Shown: one piece after another, positions 27,054 through 36,133 of the stretch
How positions within the stretch are numbered: position 1 is the stretch's first letter
How the letters are laid out: each line of letters begins with the position of its first letter
From: SIG589 sp045652465
GTDB taxonomy: Bacteria > Bacillota > Clostridia > Oscillospirales > Acutalibacteraceae
Assembly (NCBI GenBank): GCA_045652465.1
Contig: JAZRUI010000009.1
Location: 44,665 to 108,664 of the forward strand
Direction of reading: 5' to 3'
Length of the DNA stretch: 64,000 nt
Notes under the pieces: model-generated
Told to the model about the DNA's origin: nothing
Databases searched by the model: none
What the model saw: only the letters and a program-made list of their open reading frames with translations
Program-made: the position numbers and the translations under genes

Positions 27054-27119
27054 TACTCACGATGATAAGAAGTATGTTTACAAGTAGGTTTCTGCTTAAA
27101 TTTTAGGAGGTCAAAAATA

Positions 27120-28262
27120 ATGGCTAGTTTGTCACTTCGCAACATCTATAAAAAGTATCCCGGCGGAGTTGTCGCAGTTTCTGATTTCAATCTCGAAATC
27201 AAGGACAAGGAATTCATCATCCTCGTTGGTCCTTCCGGCTGCGGTAAGTCCACAACTCTTCGTATGGTTGCCGGTCTTGAAGAAATCAGCAGCGGTGAGC
27301 TCTATATAGGCGACCGTCTTGTTAACGATGTTGCTCCCAAGGATAGAGATATCGCCATGGTTTTCCAGAACTATGCTCTTTATCCCCATATGACCGTTTT
27401 CGATAACATGGCATTCGGTCTTAAACTTCGTAAAACTTCTAAAGATGAAATTAAGCGCCGCGTAGAAGAGGCTGCTCGTATCCTTGATATTGAGCATCTT
27501 CTCGAGCGTAAGCCGAAGGCTCTTTCGGGTGGTCAGCGTCAGCGTGTTGCTCTCGGTCGTGCTATCGTTCGTGAGCCTAAGGTATTCTTACTTGACGAAC
27601 CGCTTTCCAACCTCGATGCTAAGCTTCGTGCACAGATGCGTACCGAGATTACCAAGCTTCATCAGCGTCTTGGAACCACATTTATTTATGTTACCCACGA
27701 CCAGACCGAAGCTATGACCATGGGTACTCGAATCGTTGTTATGAAGGACGGCTTCATCCAGCAGGTTGATGCTCCTCAGAAGCTTTATGAGTATCCTTGC
27801 AACCTCTTCGTTGCAGGCTTCATCGGTTCTCCCCAGATGAACTTCATCGAAGCTAAGGTATTAAAGGAGAAGGAAGACTACTTCGTAGAGTTCGGCTCTG
27901 AAGACACCAAGACCCGCGCAGGCGTTAAGTATAAGATTAAGCTTCCCGCAACCAAGAATAAGGACAACTGCCTTGATGCTTATGTTGATAAGGAAGTTAT
28001 CTTTGGTATCCGTCCTGAGCATGTTCACAATGAGGCTGACCTCGTTGCAAACCTTCCCGACGGCGTTGTTGAGGCTAATGTTGAAGTTACCGAGCTTATG
28101 GGTGCTGAAACCTACCTCTACATGAACTGCGAAGGTCAGGCTATCAACGCTCGCGTTGATCCTTCTTCGACCGCTCGTGCAGGCGACACCATAAAGATTG
28201 CTATCGATCCCGCTAAGATTCACATCTTCGATAAGGACACCGAGAAGACAATCTGCAACTAA
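27120..28262 (+). CDS. msmX: MsmX/UgpC-type sugar ABC transporter ATPase
   Basis: 380 residues. Walker A GPSGCGKST, Q-loop MVFQNYALYPHMTV, signature LSGGQRQRVALGRA, Walker B VFLLDEPLSNLDAKLR, and a C-terminal regulatory TOBE-like domain from about 240. This type energises several carbohydrate importers that lack their own ATPase. No permease or binding protein is encoded nearby, which fits a shared ATPase. Confidence 0.92.
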   Translation: MASLSLRNIYKKYPGGVVAVSDFNLEIKDKEFIILVGPSGCGKSTTLRMVAGLEEISSGELYIGDRLVNDVAPKDRDIAMVFQNYALYPHMTVFDNMAFGLKLRKTSKDEIKRRVEEAARILDIEHLLERKPKALSGGQRQRVALGRAIVREPKVFLLDEPLSNLDAKLRAQMRTEITKLHQRLGTTFIYVTHDQTEAMTMGTRIVVMKDGFIQQVDAPQKLYEYPCNLFVAGFIGSPQMNFIEAKVLKEKEDYFVEFGSEDTKTRAGVKYKIKLPATKNKDNCLDAYVDKEVIFGIRPEHVHNEADLVANLPDGVVEANVEVTELMGAETYLYMNCEGQAINARVDPSSTARAGDTIKIAIDPAKIHIFDKDTEKTICN

Positions 28263-28273
28263 TTTTGATAAAA

Positions 28274-28310
28274 AACCGACTTTCCGTTCAAGGGAAGTCG
28301 GTTTTCTTTT
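28274..28310 (+). terminator. Terminator after msmX
   Basis: Stem AACCGACTTTCC (28274-28285) with GGGAAGTCGGTT (28292-28303, one mismatch) followed by TTTTCTTTT. Confidence 0.88.
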
Positions 28311-28362
28311 ATTTCATTTGTTACTAATTTGTTACTTTTTTAATATTTTTTAAAGATATATA

Positions 28363-28390
28363 TTGCAAAATAAATGATTTGTGATACAAT
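28363..28390 (+). promoter_or_regulatory. Possible promoter of the PucR-family gene
   Basis: TTGCAA (28363-28368), 16 bases, TACAAT (28385-28390) in an AT-rich leader. A second TATAAT begins at 28390, so the exact -10 is uncertain. Confidence 0.45.
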
Positions 28391-28461
28391 ATAATGTGTA
28401 TAGTAACGAGATTTATATACAAAATTACCAATTTATCATATTTAAGAGAGAAGGATGTTAA

Positions 28462-29544
28462 ATGTCAAACCGTTTGTTCCAAAGTGTTGTTCATCAAATG
28501 CGCGATGCAGTTGATAGAACCATCGGAGTAATCGACGAAACATATACCGTTGTTGCCTGCAGTGATTTAGGCAAAATCGGCGAAAATTTAGAGGTTAATC
28601 TTATGCACGGAGCCGAGAATGAGGCTTTCGTTAGCGGAAGATACACCTATAAACCCTTTGGCACTCCGCAACATCCTGAATATTTAATCTTTGTTGAAGG
28701 AACCGATGTTGAGGCGATGCGTTATTGCTCTATTTTGGCTGTTTCGCTTTCCAGCATCAAGTTCTATTATGATGAGAACTATGACCGCGGAAACTTCATC
28801 AAAAATATAATCCTCGATAATATCCTTCCCGGAGATATTTATTTGAAGGCTCGCGAGCTTCGCTTTAACAGCGATGTAACCCGAACCGTTTTGCTCATCC
28901 GTGTTACCAGCAAGAACGATGTTTCGGTTTATGATATTGTTTGCAACCTTTTCCCCGATAAGGCAAAGGATTTTGTTATCAATATCAGCGAAACCGATAT
29001 TGCTCTCGTTAAGGAAACCAAGCAGGGCGTTAGCAACGAAACCATCGCCAAGCTTGCCAACTCCATCGTTGACACCCTTTCGAGCGAATTCTATACTCAA
29101 GTATCGGTTGGTATCGGAACAACAGTTTCGAACCTTAAGGATCTTGCCCGTTCCTTCAAAGAGGCTCAAATTTCTCTTGAGGTCGGCAAAGTGTTCGACA
29201 CCGAGAAGACAATTATCTCCTATGATAACCTCGGCATAGCCCGTCTTATCTATCAGCTTCCGACAACCCTTTGCGAAACCTTCCTTCGTGAAGTTTTCAA
29301 GAAAGGCTCTATCGATAGTCTTGATCAGGAAACCCTCTTCACAATTCAGCGTTTCTTCGAAAACAACCTCAATGTTTCCGAAACATCGAGAAAGCTTTTC
29401 GTTCATAGAAACACCCTGGTTTATCGCCTTGAGAAAATTCGCAAGATAACAGGTCTTGACCTTCGCGAGTTCGACCATGCAATTGTATTTAAAATTGCCC
29501 TTATGGTTAAGAAATATCTTAAATCCAACCCCGTAAAGTATTAA
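28462..29544 (+). CDS. PucR/CdaR-family transcriptional regulator
   Basis: 360 residues. A sensory N-terminal half and a central GGDEF-like fold are followed by a C-terminal PucR helix-turn-helix (NLNVSETSRKLFVHRNTLVYRLEKI and RKITGLDLREFDHAIVFKIA, about residues 305-350). Relatives sense sugar diacids or purine-type metabolites. The position after the shared sugar ATPase suggests a nutrient role, but the ligand is unknown. Confidence 0.85.
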   Translation: MSNRLFQSVVHQMRDAVDRTIGVIDETYTVVACSDLGKIGENLEVNLMHGAENEAFVSGRYTYKPFGTPQHPEYLIFVEGTDVEAMRYCSILAVSLSSIKFYYDENYDRGNFIKNIILDNILPGDIYLKARELRFNSDVTRTVLLIRVTSKNDVSVYDIVCNLFPDKAKDFVINISETDIALVKETKQGVSNETIAKLANSIVDTLSSEFYTQVSVGIGTTVSNLKDLARSFKEAQISLEVGKVFDTEKTIISYDNLGIARLIYQLPTTLCETFLREVFKKGSIDSLDQETLFTIQRFFENNLNVSETSRKLFVHRNTLVYRLEKIRKITGLDLREFDHAIVFKIALMVKKYLKSNPVKY

Positions 29545-29552
29545 GGAAATGA

Positions 29553-30272
29553 GTGAGTGTTATTAATACCAGTTCAACTGCATATGAGCATCCGCTTATA
29601 GAGTTCCGCGGGGTTTCCAAAACCTATCATAGTGGCACTCATGCTCTCGCAGATATCAACCTAAAAATTAATAAAGGCGAGTTTGTGTTCGTTGTTGGTT
29701 CTTCAGGTGCAGGTAAGAGTACATTTATGAAGCTCATAATGCGCGAGGAAAAGGCAAATGTAGGCGATGTTTTGGTAAACGGATATAATCTCACTACCAT
29801 GAAACGCAAACAGGTGCCGATGCTCCGTAGAACAATGGGCATCGTGTTCCAGGATTTCCGCCTTATCCCGACAATGAATGTTTTCGATAATGTTGCATTT
29901 GCGATGCATGTTGTTGGCGCAGGCAACCGCAAAATCCGCAAGGAGGTTTCGCGCGCCCTCAGCAAGGTGGGCCTTGGCCATAAAGCCCGTTCAATGCCCG
30001 ATGAGCTTTCGGGCGGCGAGCAGCAGCGCGTTGGTCTTGCGCGTGCCCTCGTAAACTCTCCCGATTTGCTGATTGCGGACGAGCCTACAGGAAATGTTGA
30101 CCCCAATATGTCTTATGAAATAGTAGGACTTCTTGATGAAATCAATAAGCGCGGTACCACTATCCTTATGGTAACGCATGACCATAATCTCGTTCGCGAC
30201 TTTAACCACCGTGTTATTATGCTTGACGGCGGTCATATTGTTGCCGACAATGCGGAGGGTAGTGCGCTATGA
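29553..30272 (+). CDS. ftsE: Cell division ATP-binding protein FtsE
   Basis: ATPase of the FtsEX complex that controls peptidoglycan hydrolases at the division site. GTG start at 29553, 239 residues. Walker A GSSGAGKST, signature LSGGEQQRVGLARAL, Walker B LLIADEPTGNVDP, and the FtsE features GIVFQDFRLIPTMNVFDNVA. Overlaps ftsX by 4 bases. Confidence 0.95.
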   Translation: MSVINTSSTAYEHPLIEFRGVSKTYHSGTHALADINLKINKGEFVFVVGSSGAGKSTFMKLIMREEKANVGDVLVNGYNLTTMKRKQVPMLRRTMGIVFQDFRLIPTMNVFDNVAFAMHVVGAGNRKIRKEVSRALSKVGLGHKARSMPDELSGGEQQRVGLARALVNSPDLLIADEPTGNVDPNMSYEIVGLLDEINKRGTTILMVTHDHNLVRDFNHRVIMLDGGHIVADNAEGSAL

Positions 30273-31243
30273 AAGCAAGAAGTGTAAAATATCTTACCCG
30301 TGAGGGTCTTAAAAATGTTTGGGTTAACCGTATGATGTCCATAGCCTCCATTGGCGTTTTAATGGCTTGTATGGTTCTTATAGGAATTGCGATTCTTATA
30401 GGTCAAAATGTTAACCGCGCAATGGCTAAAATCGAGGAACAAAATGTTATAAGAGTTTATTTCAAGGATTATAACGCCGTTGCATATCCCATTAAGGGCG
30501 AAGCCCGCCCCACAACCATTACCGATGATATGTATGATGTTCATAACGAGGTTGAGGGCAAGGCGGTTACCGCCGAAATTGCAAAGCTCGATAACATTGC
30601 CGAAGCAACATATTTTTCCAGCGAGGAAGATTTTGCTTTCCTAAACAAAATCGAATATGCCGGCGCAATTAAGGATGAGGTTAACTTTTGCTCCTGCGGC
30701 GCCGAGGTGGTGCTGAAGGATATATCCCGTTTTGATGAAACGGTTGAAGCTATCGAAAAGATTGATGGCGTTTATTATCTTTCTTCGAGCGGCGAAACCG
30801 CTCAAAAGGTTGCCAACATAAAAGAAGGCCTCGGTATGGCAGGCTTCTGGATAATTGCTATTTTGCTGGTTATTTCGCTTGTTATTGTTTGTAACACCAT
30901 TAGAGTTACAATGTATAACCGCAAGCTTGAAATCAGCATAATGAAGGCAGTTGGCGCAACCGACTCATTTGTAAGACTGCCCTTCGTTGTAGAGGGCGTA
31001 GTGCTTGGCGTGGTTTCGGCTATATTGTCGGAGGTAGTGGTTTATTTCTGCTATCGCGTTATGCTCGAAACCTTTATTCCTTCGCTTTTAGGCGCCGTAA
31101 GCCCTGTAGCATTCAAGGTTGTTTGGTTGCAAATGTTTGGCGTTTTTGCGCTCATTGGAATTGCAGCAGGTGTTATCGGCAGCGTAATTATTATCAGTAA
31201 GTATTTAAGACACGAAGGCAGCGAATTTAGAGCGTATAACTAA
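30269..31243 (+). CDS. ftsX: Cell division permease-like protein FtsX
   Basis: 324 residues, four membrane segments: about 20-45, then three after the large extracellular loop (about 190-315). The loop (about 46-188) is expected to contact the hydrolase encoded next. Family segment VCNTIRVTMYNRKLEISIMK and the following KAVGATDSFVRLPFVVEG are typical FtsX. Reads directly into the PcsB/EnvC-like gene. Confidence 0.94.
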   Translation: MKARSVKYLTREGLKNVWVNRMMSIASIGVLMACMVLIGIAILIGQNVNRAMAKIEEQNVIRVYFKDYNAVAYPIKGEARPTTITDDMYDVHNEVEGKAVTAEIAKLDNIAEATYFSSEEDFAFLNKIEYAGAIKDEVNFCSCGAEVVLKDISRFDETVEAIEKIDGVYYLSSSGETAQKVANIKEGLGMAGFWIIAILLVISLVIVCNTIRVTMYNRKLEISIMKAVGATDSFVRLPFVVEGVVLGVVSAILSEVVVYFCYRVMLETFIPSLLGAVSPVAFKVVWLQMFGVFALIGIAAGVIGSVIIISKYLRHEGSEFRAYN

Positions 31244-31256
31244 CGGAGGTACTTTT

Positions 31257-32468
31257 GTGAAATTATTTAAACATAGAAGAGCGATTATAGCGTTCGTTAT
31301 GTGTTGTCTTATGGCTTTTGGTTCACTTTTAACCGAGGCTCCCGTGGTTGTTGCTAAAACTAAGGATGAGATTAACGCTCAAATTTCCGAACTCGAGAAA
31401 AAATCTAAAGAACTCGAGAAGGAAATAGCGGCGCTTAAATCCGAGAAAGCGGCTCAAAACAAAATTAAGCAAACCGTTGAAAAGCAAATCTCAAATATTC
31501 AGCAGCAAATAACGCTTTGTAATAAAAAAATTACCGAGTGCAACAACGAAATTACTGCCAACGAGAACGAAATCAAGCGCCTTGAAAAAGAAAAGGAAGA
31601 AAAGATGTATTTCTATCGTTGCCGTATGCGTTCAATCCATATGAACAACAGCAACAACTCCTTGGAACTTTTAATGGGCACTAAGGATTTCTCCGAATAT
31701 TTGGCTCTTCTCAAATACACCAAAACAATGGCGGTGTATAACAAGAAGGTTATCGACGGCATCAATGCAACTCAGGCCGATATCGATGCAAAACGCGCCG
31801 ATATCGATAAAAGAATTGCCGAGCAGGATGAAATGAAGGCAACCCTCGCTGTTAAGAAAAAAGAACTTGATAAGCAGGTTGCATATGTTAATTCCATAAT
31901 TTCCGATATCAATTCCGAGCAAACCGATGTTCAAAACGAGAACAAGCAAATTGAGAAGGAAATTGCCGCCCTTGAAGCCGAACTTGCTCCCTATATCAAT
32001 ATGAACACCGGTACTGTCTATGACGGTAGCGATTTCACCTGGCCGGTACCCGGACATTACAAGATAACCTCGGGCTTCGGTAAGCGTTGGGGAACATGGC
32101 ATAGAGGCATCGATATTTCCGATGGCAGCATCTATATGGCAAAGATTGTTGCTCCTGCTGACGGTGTTGTTGTTAAAGCCTATAATTCTTGTGGTCATAA
32201 CTATGGTAAATCTCGCAGCTGCGGATGCGGCAGCGGTTGGGGCAACCATGTTATGATTGACCATGGTAACTATAGAGGAGATAACTATAAATCTCTTGCA
32301 GGTCATATGACTAAAACTGCGGTTTCCGCAGGCCAAAAGGTTAAGAAGGGTCAGGTAATCGGTTATATCGGTTCAACCGGATATTCAACCGGCTATCATT
32401 GCCATTTCGAAATTTATCTTAACGGTACTCGCGTTGACCCGATGAAGTATTACAGCAAAGTAAAATAA
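31257..32468 (+). CDS. PcsB/EnvC-like secreted coiled-coil M23 peptidase
   Basis: 403 residues from a GTG start with GGAGG upstream. Signal peptide at about 1-33, a long coiled coil at about 35-245, and a C-terminal LytM/M23 domain. The zinc and catalytic motifs HRGIDISDG, SLAGHM and HCHFEIYLNG are intact, so it should be an active endopeptidase rather than only an activator. The neighbours ftsE and ftsX fit FtsEX-controlled septal hydrolysis. Confidence 0.9.
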   Translation: MKLFKHRRAIIAFVMCCLMAFGSLLTEAPVVVAKTKDEINAQISELEKKSKELEKEIAALKSEKAAQNKIKQTVEKQISNIQQQITLCNKKITECNNEITANENEIKRLEKEKEEKMYFYRCRMRSIHMNNSNNSLELLMGTKDFSEYLALLKYTKTMAVYNKKVIDGINATQADIDAKRADIDKRIAEQDEMKATLAVKKKELDKQVAYVNSIISDINSEQTDVQNENKQIEKEIAALEAELAPYINMNTGTVYDGSDFTWPVPGHYKITSGFGKRWGTWHRGIDISDGSIYMAKIVAPADGVVVKAYNSCGHNYGKSRSCGCGSGWGNHVMIDHGNYRGDNYKSLAGHMTKTAVSAGQKVKKGQVIGYIGSTGYSTGYHCHFEIYLNGTRVDPMKYYSKVK

Positions 32469-32473
32469 AAATA

Positions 32474-32516
32474 AAAGGGCAATTCGCGGCGTGATTTAAC
32501 CGCGCTTGCCCTTTTT
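32474..32516 (+). terminator. Terminator after the M23 peptidase
   Basis: AAAGGGCAA (32474-32482) pairs with TTGCCCTTT (32506-32514), with an inner CGCGG/CCGCG stem, followed by TTTTT. Confidence 0.9.
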
Positions 32517-32532
32517 AATTTGAGGTATAACA

Positions 32533-33702
32533 GTGAAAAGAACAGTTTCTCTTCGCAAAACTATTTTAATAGGCGCGCTTTGCGTTTTGTTTGGTATTAT
32601 ATTAACCCTTGGGGTTATCTATGCCTTCTTGGGCGAACGCGCAAAAACCCATCTAAAATTGGCTGAAATCGATTTTCTTGCCAACCGCCATTTCTATGGC
32701 GAGCTCAAAGCGGATGACCTTGACACTGCGATTTTCCAAGGATATGCATCAGCGCTCGGGGATAAGTATGCCCAATATTTGCCGAAGGCTGATGCCAAGG
32801 TTAATTTTGATGCGCTCGACGGAAATAAAAACGGCATCGGCGTTACAATCAGTATGCATCCCGATACCGAAAAAATATATGTTATTAATGTTAGCGAGGG
32901 CGGTCCCGCTTATAAGGCAGGTCTTCGCGCCGGCGACCAAATAACCGCAGTCCGCGAAACCGAGGTAACCCGCTCCAATTATGTTGAATGTACCGATTTT
33001 TTAATAGGCGAAATAGGGGAAGAGATTAAACTTTCCGTCCTTCGCGGAAAGGATGCTTTTGATATTGGCGTAACCGTTAACTATTTTGAGGTTCAATCGG
33101 TGTTTTACCATACGGTAGGGGAATATGGTTATATCCAAATAACCGAATTCAACGAAAGCTCGGTTTCGCAGTTTAAGATTGCGCTTAATACTTTGATGGA
33201 TAGCGGCGTTAAAGGACTTATTTTTGATGTAACCAATAACGGCGGCGGAACGGTTGATTCCGTAGCCGCAATTTTGGATATTTTGCTTCCCGAAGGTGTA
33301 ATCGTTTCGGCTGAATATGCTGACGGCTCAAGCAAGGTTCTTCATAAATCCGATAAAGGCGAAACGCTTCTTCCCATGGCGGTGCTGACAAATGAGAGAA
33401 CCGCCAGCGCTGCGGAGCTTTTCGCAATATCAATTCGCGACTATGAAAAGGGAATCCTTATCGGTCAACCAACCTTTGGCAAAGGCATTATGCAAACAAC
33501 CTACCGCTTAAGCGACGGTTCTTCTATTAGATTCACGGTTGGAAAATTTTTCTCAAAAAGCAAAACTGATTTCACAAACGGCGGTATAATCCCCGATAAG
33601 AATTTTGCTTTGACCGATTATGAGAGCAAATATCGTTATGTTTTAAAGGATAGCGAAAACCCGTATATTGTTAAGGCGGTTGAATGGTTAAATGAGCAAT
33701 AA
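32533..33702 (+). CDS. S41-family C-terminal processing peptidase (Ctp)
   Basis: 389 residues, GTG start. N-terminal membrane anchor (about 10-32), PDZ domain (about 95-180, containing GVTISMHPDTEKIYVINV), then the S41 core. Catalytic Ser lies in ERTASAAELFA and the Lys in QPTFGKGIMQT; NNGGGTVDSV is the oxyanion segment. Extracellular tail-specific protease. It comes after ftsEX and the hydrolase, and Ctp proteases often regulate such hydrolases. Confidence 0.92.
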   Translation: MKRTVSLRKTILIGALCVLFGIILTLGVIYAFLGERAKTHLKLAEIDFLANRHFYGELKADDLDTAIFQGYASALGDKYAQYLPKADAKVNFDALDGNKNGIGVTISMHPDTEKIYVINVSEGGPAYKAGLRAGDQITAVRETEVTRSNYVECTDFLIGEIGEEIKLSVLRGKDAFDIGVTVNYFEVQSVFYHTVGEYGYIQITEFNESSVSQFKIALNTLMDSGVKGLIFDVTNNGGGTVDSVAAILDILLPEGVIVSAEYADGSSKVLHKSDKGETLLPMAVLTNERTASAAELFAISIRDYEKGILIGQPTFGKGIMQTTYRLSDGSSIRFTVGKFFSKSKTDFTNGGIIPDKNFALTDYESKYRYVLKDSENPYIVKAVEWLNEQ

Positions 33703-34186
33703 AAAGACGCTATATGTTCGTTATTTTTCGTTTGTGGCGGCATTTTCGATAATGTTAATCATATTTATAATGTCATCCCAAACCGCCGCGGAATCAAGCG
33801 GAACGAGCAGGGGATTCATTAGAATGATTGCGCCATATTTAAAACGAAACTTTCATCTTTTGTCCGTAGAAAAGCAGGAAGCCTTCGTTTCGAGCCTTCA
33901 GTATATTGTTCGCAAGGGAGCGCATTTTTCGATATACACCCTTTTGGGGGCTTTTATGTCGAGCGGATTGCTAACCTATAAGAAACCAAGCCCATTGATT
34001 AAGATATTGGTTGCTTTTATCTCATGCGTGCTTTACTCGACAAGCGATGAAATTCATCAGCATTTTGTTCCGGGAAGAAGCTGCGAGTTTTTTGATGTTA
34101 TTATCGATTCTTCGGGCGCCATTCTCGGTTGTGCAATCGTTTTCTTAATATATAAGCTGATAAAAAGAAAAGCTTGCAGGAATTAA
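33692..34186 (+). CDS. VanZ-family membrane protein
   Basis: 164 residues with about four membrane helices. VanZ family features: IIFIMSSQTAAESSGTS near the N-terminus, KGAHFSIYTLLGAFMS, and STSDEIHQHFVPGRSCEFFD. The function of chromosomal VanZ-like proteins is not known in general; some give low glycopeptide tolerance. Overlaps the Ctp gene by 11 bases. Confidence 0.88.
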   Translation: MSNKKTLYVRYFSFVAAFSIMLIIFIMSSQTAAESSGTSRGFIRMIAPYLKRNFHLLSVEKQEAFVSSLQYIVRKGAHFSIYTLLGAFMSSGLLTYKKPSPLIKILVAFISCVLYSTSDEIHQHFVPGRSCEFFDVIIDSSGAILGCAIVFLIYKLIKRKACRN

Positions 34187-34204
34187 ACCTGCAAGCTTTT
34201 TTAT
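34171..34204. terminator. Bidirectional terminator between vanZ-like gene and nagB
   Basis: Perfect 10-bp stem AGCTTGCAGG (34171-34180) and CCTGCAAGCT (34188-34197), 7-base loop, with T runs on both strands. The VanZ stop lies inside the loop. Confidence 0.9.
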
Positions 34205-34911
34205 TATTCGCAAACAATAACTGTAAGGTCGGGATGGAGCTGTAAGATAGAAGCGGGAACAGCGGGTGTAACGGGGCCATAGAAGGCTTTTTTAACGATT
34301 TCCTGCTTATCCTTGCCCGAAGCGATAAGTAAAACCTTTTTAGCGTTCATAATGGATTTAATACCCATTGTGATTGCCTGCTTGGGAACATCATCATAAC
34401 TGTCAAAGAAACGCGAGTTAGCCTCAATGGTGCTTTCGCCGAGTTTAACAATGTGGGTTTCCTTGGTGTATTTGTCATCGGGCTCGTTGAAGCCGATATG
34501 ACCGTTATGACCGATGCCGAGCAACTGAAGGTCGATTCCGCCTAAATCCTCGATGAGCTTATCATAGCGAACGCATTCGGCTTCCGGGTCGGCTGCGATA
34601 CCGCTGGGAACATTGGTCTTTTCGGGGTTAACATTAACCTTGCTGAAAAGGTGCTTATTCATAAAGTAGCGATAGCTTTGGTCGTTATCGGGTGTGAGTC
34701 CACAGTATTCGTCGAGGTTAACTGTGGTAACATTTTTGAAATCAACATCGCCGTTCTCATACATTTTGATGAGCTCGGCATATGCGCCGATAGGTGTGGA
34801 GCCGGTTGCAAGACCGAGCACCGAATCGGGCTTTAAAATAACCTGAGCGGCAATAAGATTTGCGGCTTGGCGGCTAAGTTGTTCATAGTTTTCGGTATGT
34901 ATAATTCTCAT
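34204..34911 (-). CDS. nagB: Glucosamine-6-phosphate deaminase
   Basis: Converts glucosamine-6-phosphate to fructose-6-phosphate and ammonia. 235 residues: MRIIHTENYEQLSRQAANLI, GLATGSTPIGAYAELI, NLDEYCGL, GIGHNGHIGFNEP. The catalytic Asp, His and Glu segments are present. Ribosome site GGGAGG upstream. Recycles amino sugars, perhaps from wall or mucin. Confidence 0.95.
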   Translation of the reverse strand: MRIIHTENYEQLSRQAANLIAAQVILKPDSVLGLATGSTPIGAYAELIKMYENGDVDFKNVTTVNLDEYCGLTPDNDQSYRYFMNKHLFSKVNVNPEKTNVPSGIAADPEAECVRYDKLIEDLGGIDLQLLGIGHNGHIGFNEPDDKYTKETHIVKLGESTIEANSRFFDSYDDVPKQAITMGIKSIMNAKKVLLIASGKDKQEIVKKAFYGPVTPAVPASILQLHPDLTVIVCE

Positions 34912-34941
34912 GGTGTGCCTCCCAAATTTTTCTACTAAATT

Positions 34942-34970
34942 ATTATATAACGGGAGTTATAATTTGTAAA
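34942..34970 (-). promoter_or_regulatory. Sigma-A promoter of nagB
   Basis: On the minus strand TTTACA (34970-34965) and TATAAT (34947-34942) with a 17-base spacer. Confidence 0.85.
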
Positions 34971-34986
34971 GTAGTTAAACATTTAA

Positions 34987-35688
34987 TTATGTCGATTTTT
35001 CTTGTTTTGTGAAGCATTCATAGAGTTTTTCGAGCGCCTTCTTTTCAATTCTTGAAACATAGGAGCGCGATATGCCCAATCGCTTGGCAACCTGCTGTTG
35101 GGTTAGTTCATATCCTCCGTATAACCCATAACGCAAAATGATTATCTTTCTTTCTCTCTCATCAAGCGCAGTCATAACATAGCGTTTTAGACTATCAATT
35201 TTGATTTTCAAATCAATGTTTTCAACAATATCTTCGTTATCCGAGATAATGTCTATCAGCGTTAGCGCGTTGCCTTCTCCGTCGGTATCTATCGGGTCGC
35301 TGATGAAAACATCATTAGCGCTTTTCTTTAGATTGCGAAAGCACATAAGAATTTCGTTTTCAATGCATCTTGCAGCGTATGTAGCAAGGCGAATGCCTTT
35401 GTCTGATTGAAAGGTTGTAACCGCTTTTATTAAACCGATAGTGCCGATGGAAATCAAATCATCCTGCTCGATTTGACCGCTGAAATATTTTTTAACAATG
35501 TGTGCAACCAGCCGCAAATTGTGCTCTATAAGCTTGTTTTTAGCCTCTTCGCTGCCTGCCTCCATCTCTTTTATCAAAGCCGTTTCCTGCTTTGAGTTCA
35601 GCGCTTTGGGGAAGGCTCCAACGCTCGAAACATGGAGGGCGAGATAGATAATCCCTCGCATTACCTCGGTTATCAAACCCATAAACAT
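34987..35688 (-). CDS. sigK: Sporulation sigma factor, sigma-K type with pro-like N-terminus
   Basis: 233 residues. Regions 2 and 4 are clear: LIEHNLRLVAHIVKKYFSG, DLISIGTIGLIKAVTTF, KGIRLATYAARCIENEILM, then GISRSYVSRIEKKALEKLYE. The last motif favours sigma-K over sigma-E. Residues 1-28 (MFMGLITEVMRG, then a hydrophobic stretch to GAFPKALN) resemble the pro-sequence that anchors pro-sigma-K to the forespore membrane in Bacillus. The gene is intact, not split by a skin-type element. It lies just downstream of a BofC-like gene on the same strand. Confidence 0.9.
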   Translation of the reverse strand: MFMGLITEVMRGIIYLALHVSSVGAFPKALNSKQETALIKEMEAGSEEAKNKLIEHNLRLVAHIVKKYFSGQIEQDDLISIGTIGLIKAVTTFQSDKGIRLATYAARCIENEILMCFRNLKKSANDVFISDPIDTDGEGNALTLIDIISDNEDIVENIDLKIKIDSLKRYVMTALDERERKIIILRYGLYGGYELTQQQVAKRLGISRSYVSRIEKKALEKLYECFTKQEKST

Positions 35689-35712
35689 AATTTATCATCT
35701 CCGATAAATTAT
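35687..35712 (-). promoter_or_regulatory. Hairpin displaying the sigK ribosome site in its loop
   Basis: Perfect 10-bp inverted repeat: + strand ATAATTTATC (35687-35696) and GATAAATTAT (35703-35712). On the transcript the 6-nt loop is GGAGAU, the Shine-Dalgarno of sigK, and the stem touches the AUG at 35688. Confidence 0.65.
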
Positions 35713-35730
35713 ATGAGTGATGAGAATGTC

Positions 35731-36027
35731 CTATCCGTCATAGTCTTCAATGGCGATATAAACCTCGTTCATGCTTTCGAATGTTATTCCTCTTTTAAGC
35801 GCGTTTCTATCGTATTCGGGAAGGGAAGGGAAAACAACATCGGGAAACTCTTCGATTATATCCTCGCCCCTAAAAGCGGCAATTGCGTTGTTGTGTTCCT
35901 TTAGCACTATTGGAAGATTCGAGCGATTAGAATTATCATTTTTTTCTATGCCGTATTTGCTTATGGCTATTACCGAACCGATTAAAAGTATTGCAACCAC
36001 CGACATAATAATTATTTTTAATTTCAA
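35731..36027 (-). CDS. BofC C-terminal-domain-like protein with membrane anchor
   Basis: 98 residues from a TTG start, with GGAGGG 9 bases upstream. One N-terminal membrane segment (about 4-22), then a domain that reads VLKEHNNAIAAFRGED and SLPEYDRNALKRGITFES, which matches the C-terminal half of BofC-type proteins (a substrate-like 'LPEYDR..L..GI' pattern). BofC in Bacillus restrains the SpoIVB signal for pro-sigma-K processing. The gene lies 42 bases upstream of sigK, which supports a sporulation role. Assignment is from pattern recall, so moderate. Confidence 0.65.
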   Translation of the reverse strand: MKLKIIIMSVVAILLIGSVIAISKYGIEKNDNSNRSNLPIVLKEHNNAIAAFRGEDIIEEFPDVVFPSLPEYDRNALKRGITFESMNEVYIAIEDYDG

Positions 36028-36133
36028 AAAAACACACCCTCCGTATTATTGTTAACAAAAAGGTGGAGAGGTATTCAATTTGTAAAATTTTTAAAAAATA
36101 CAATATTGTAACCCCATTTTGGGAAAAATGTGG

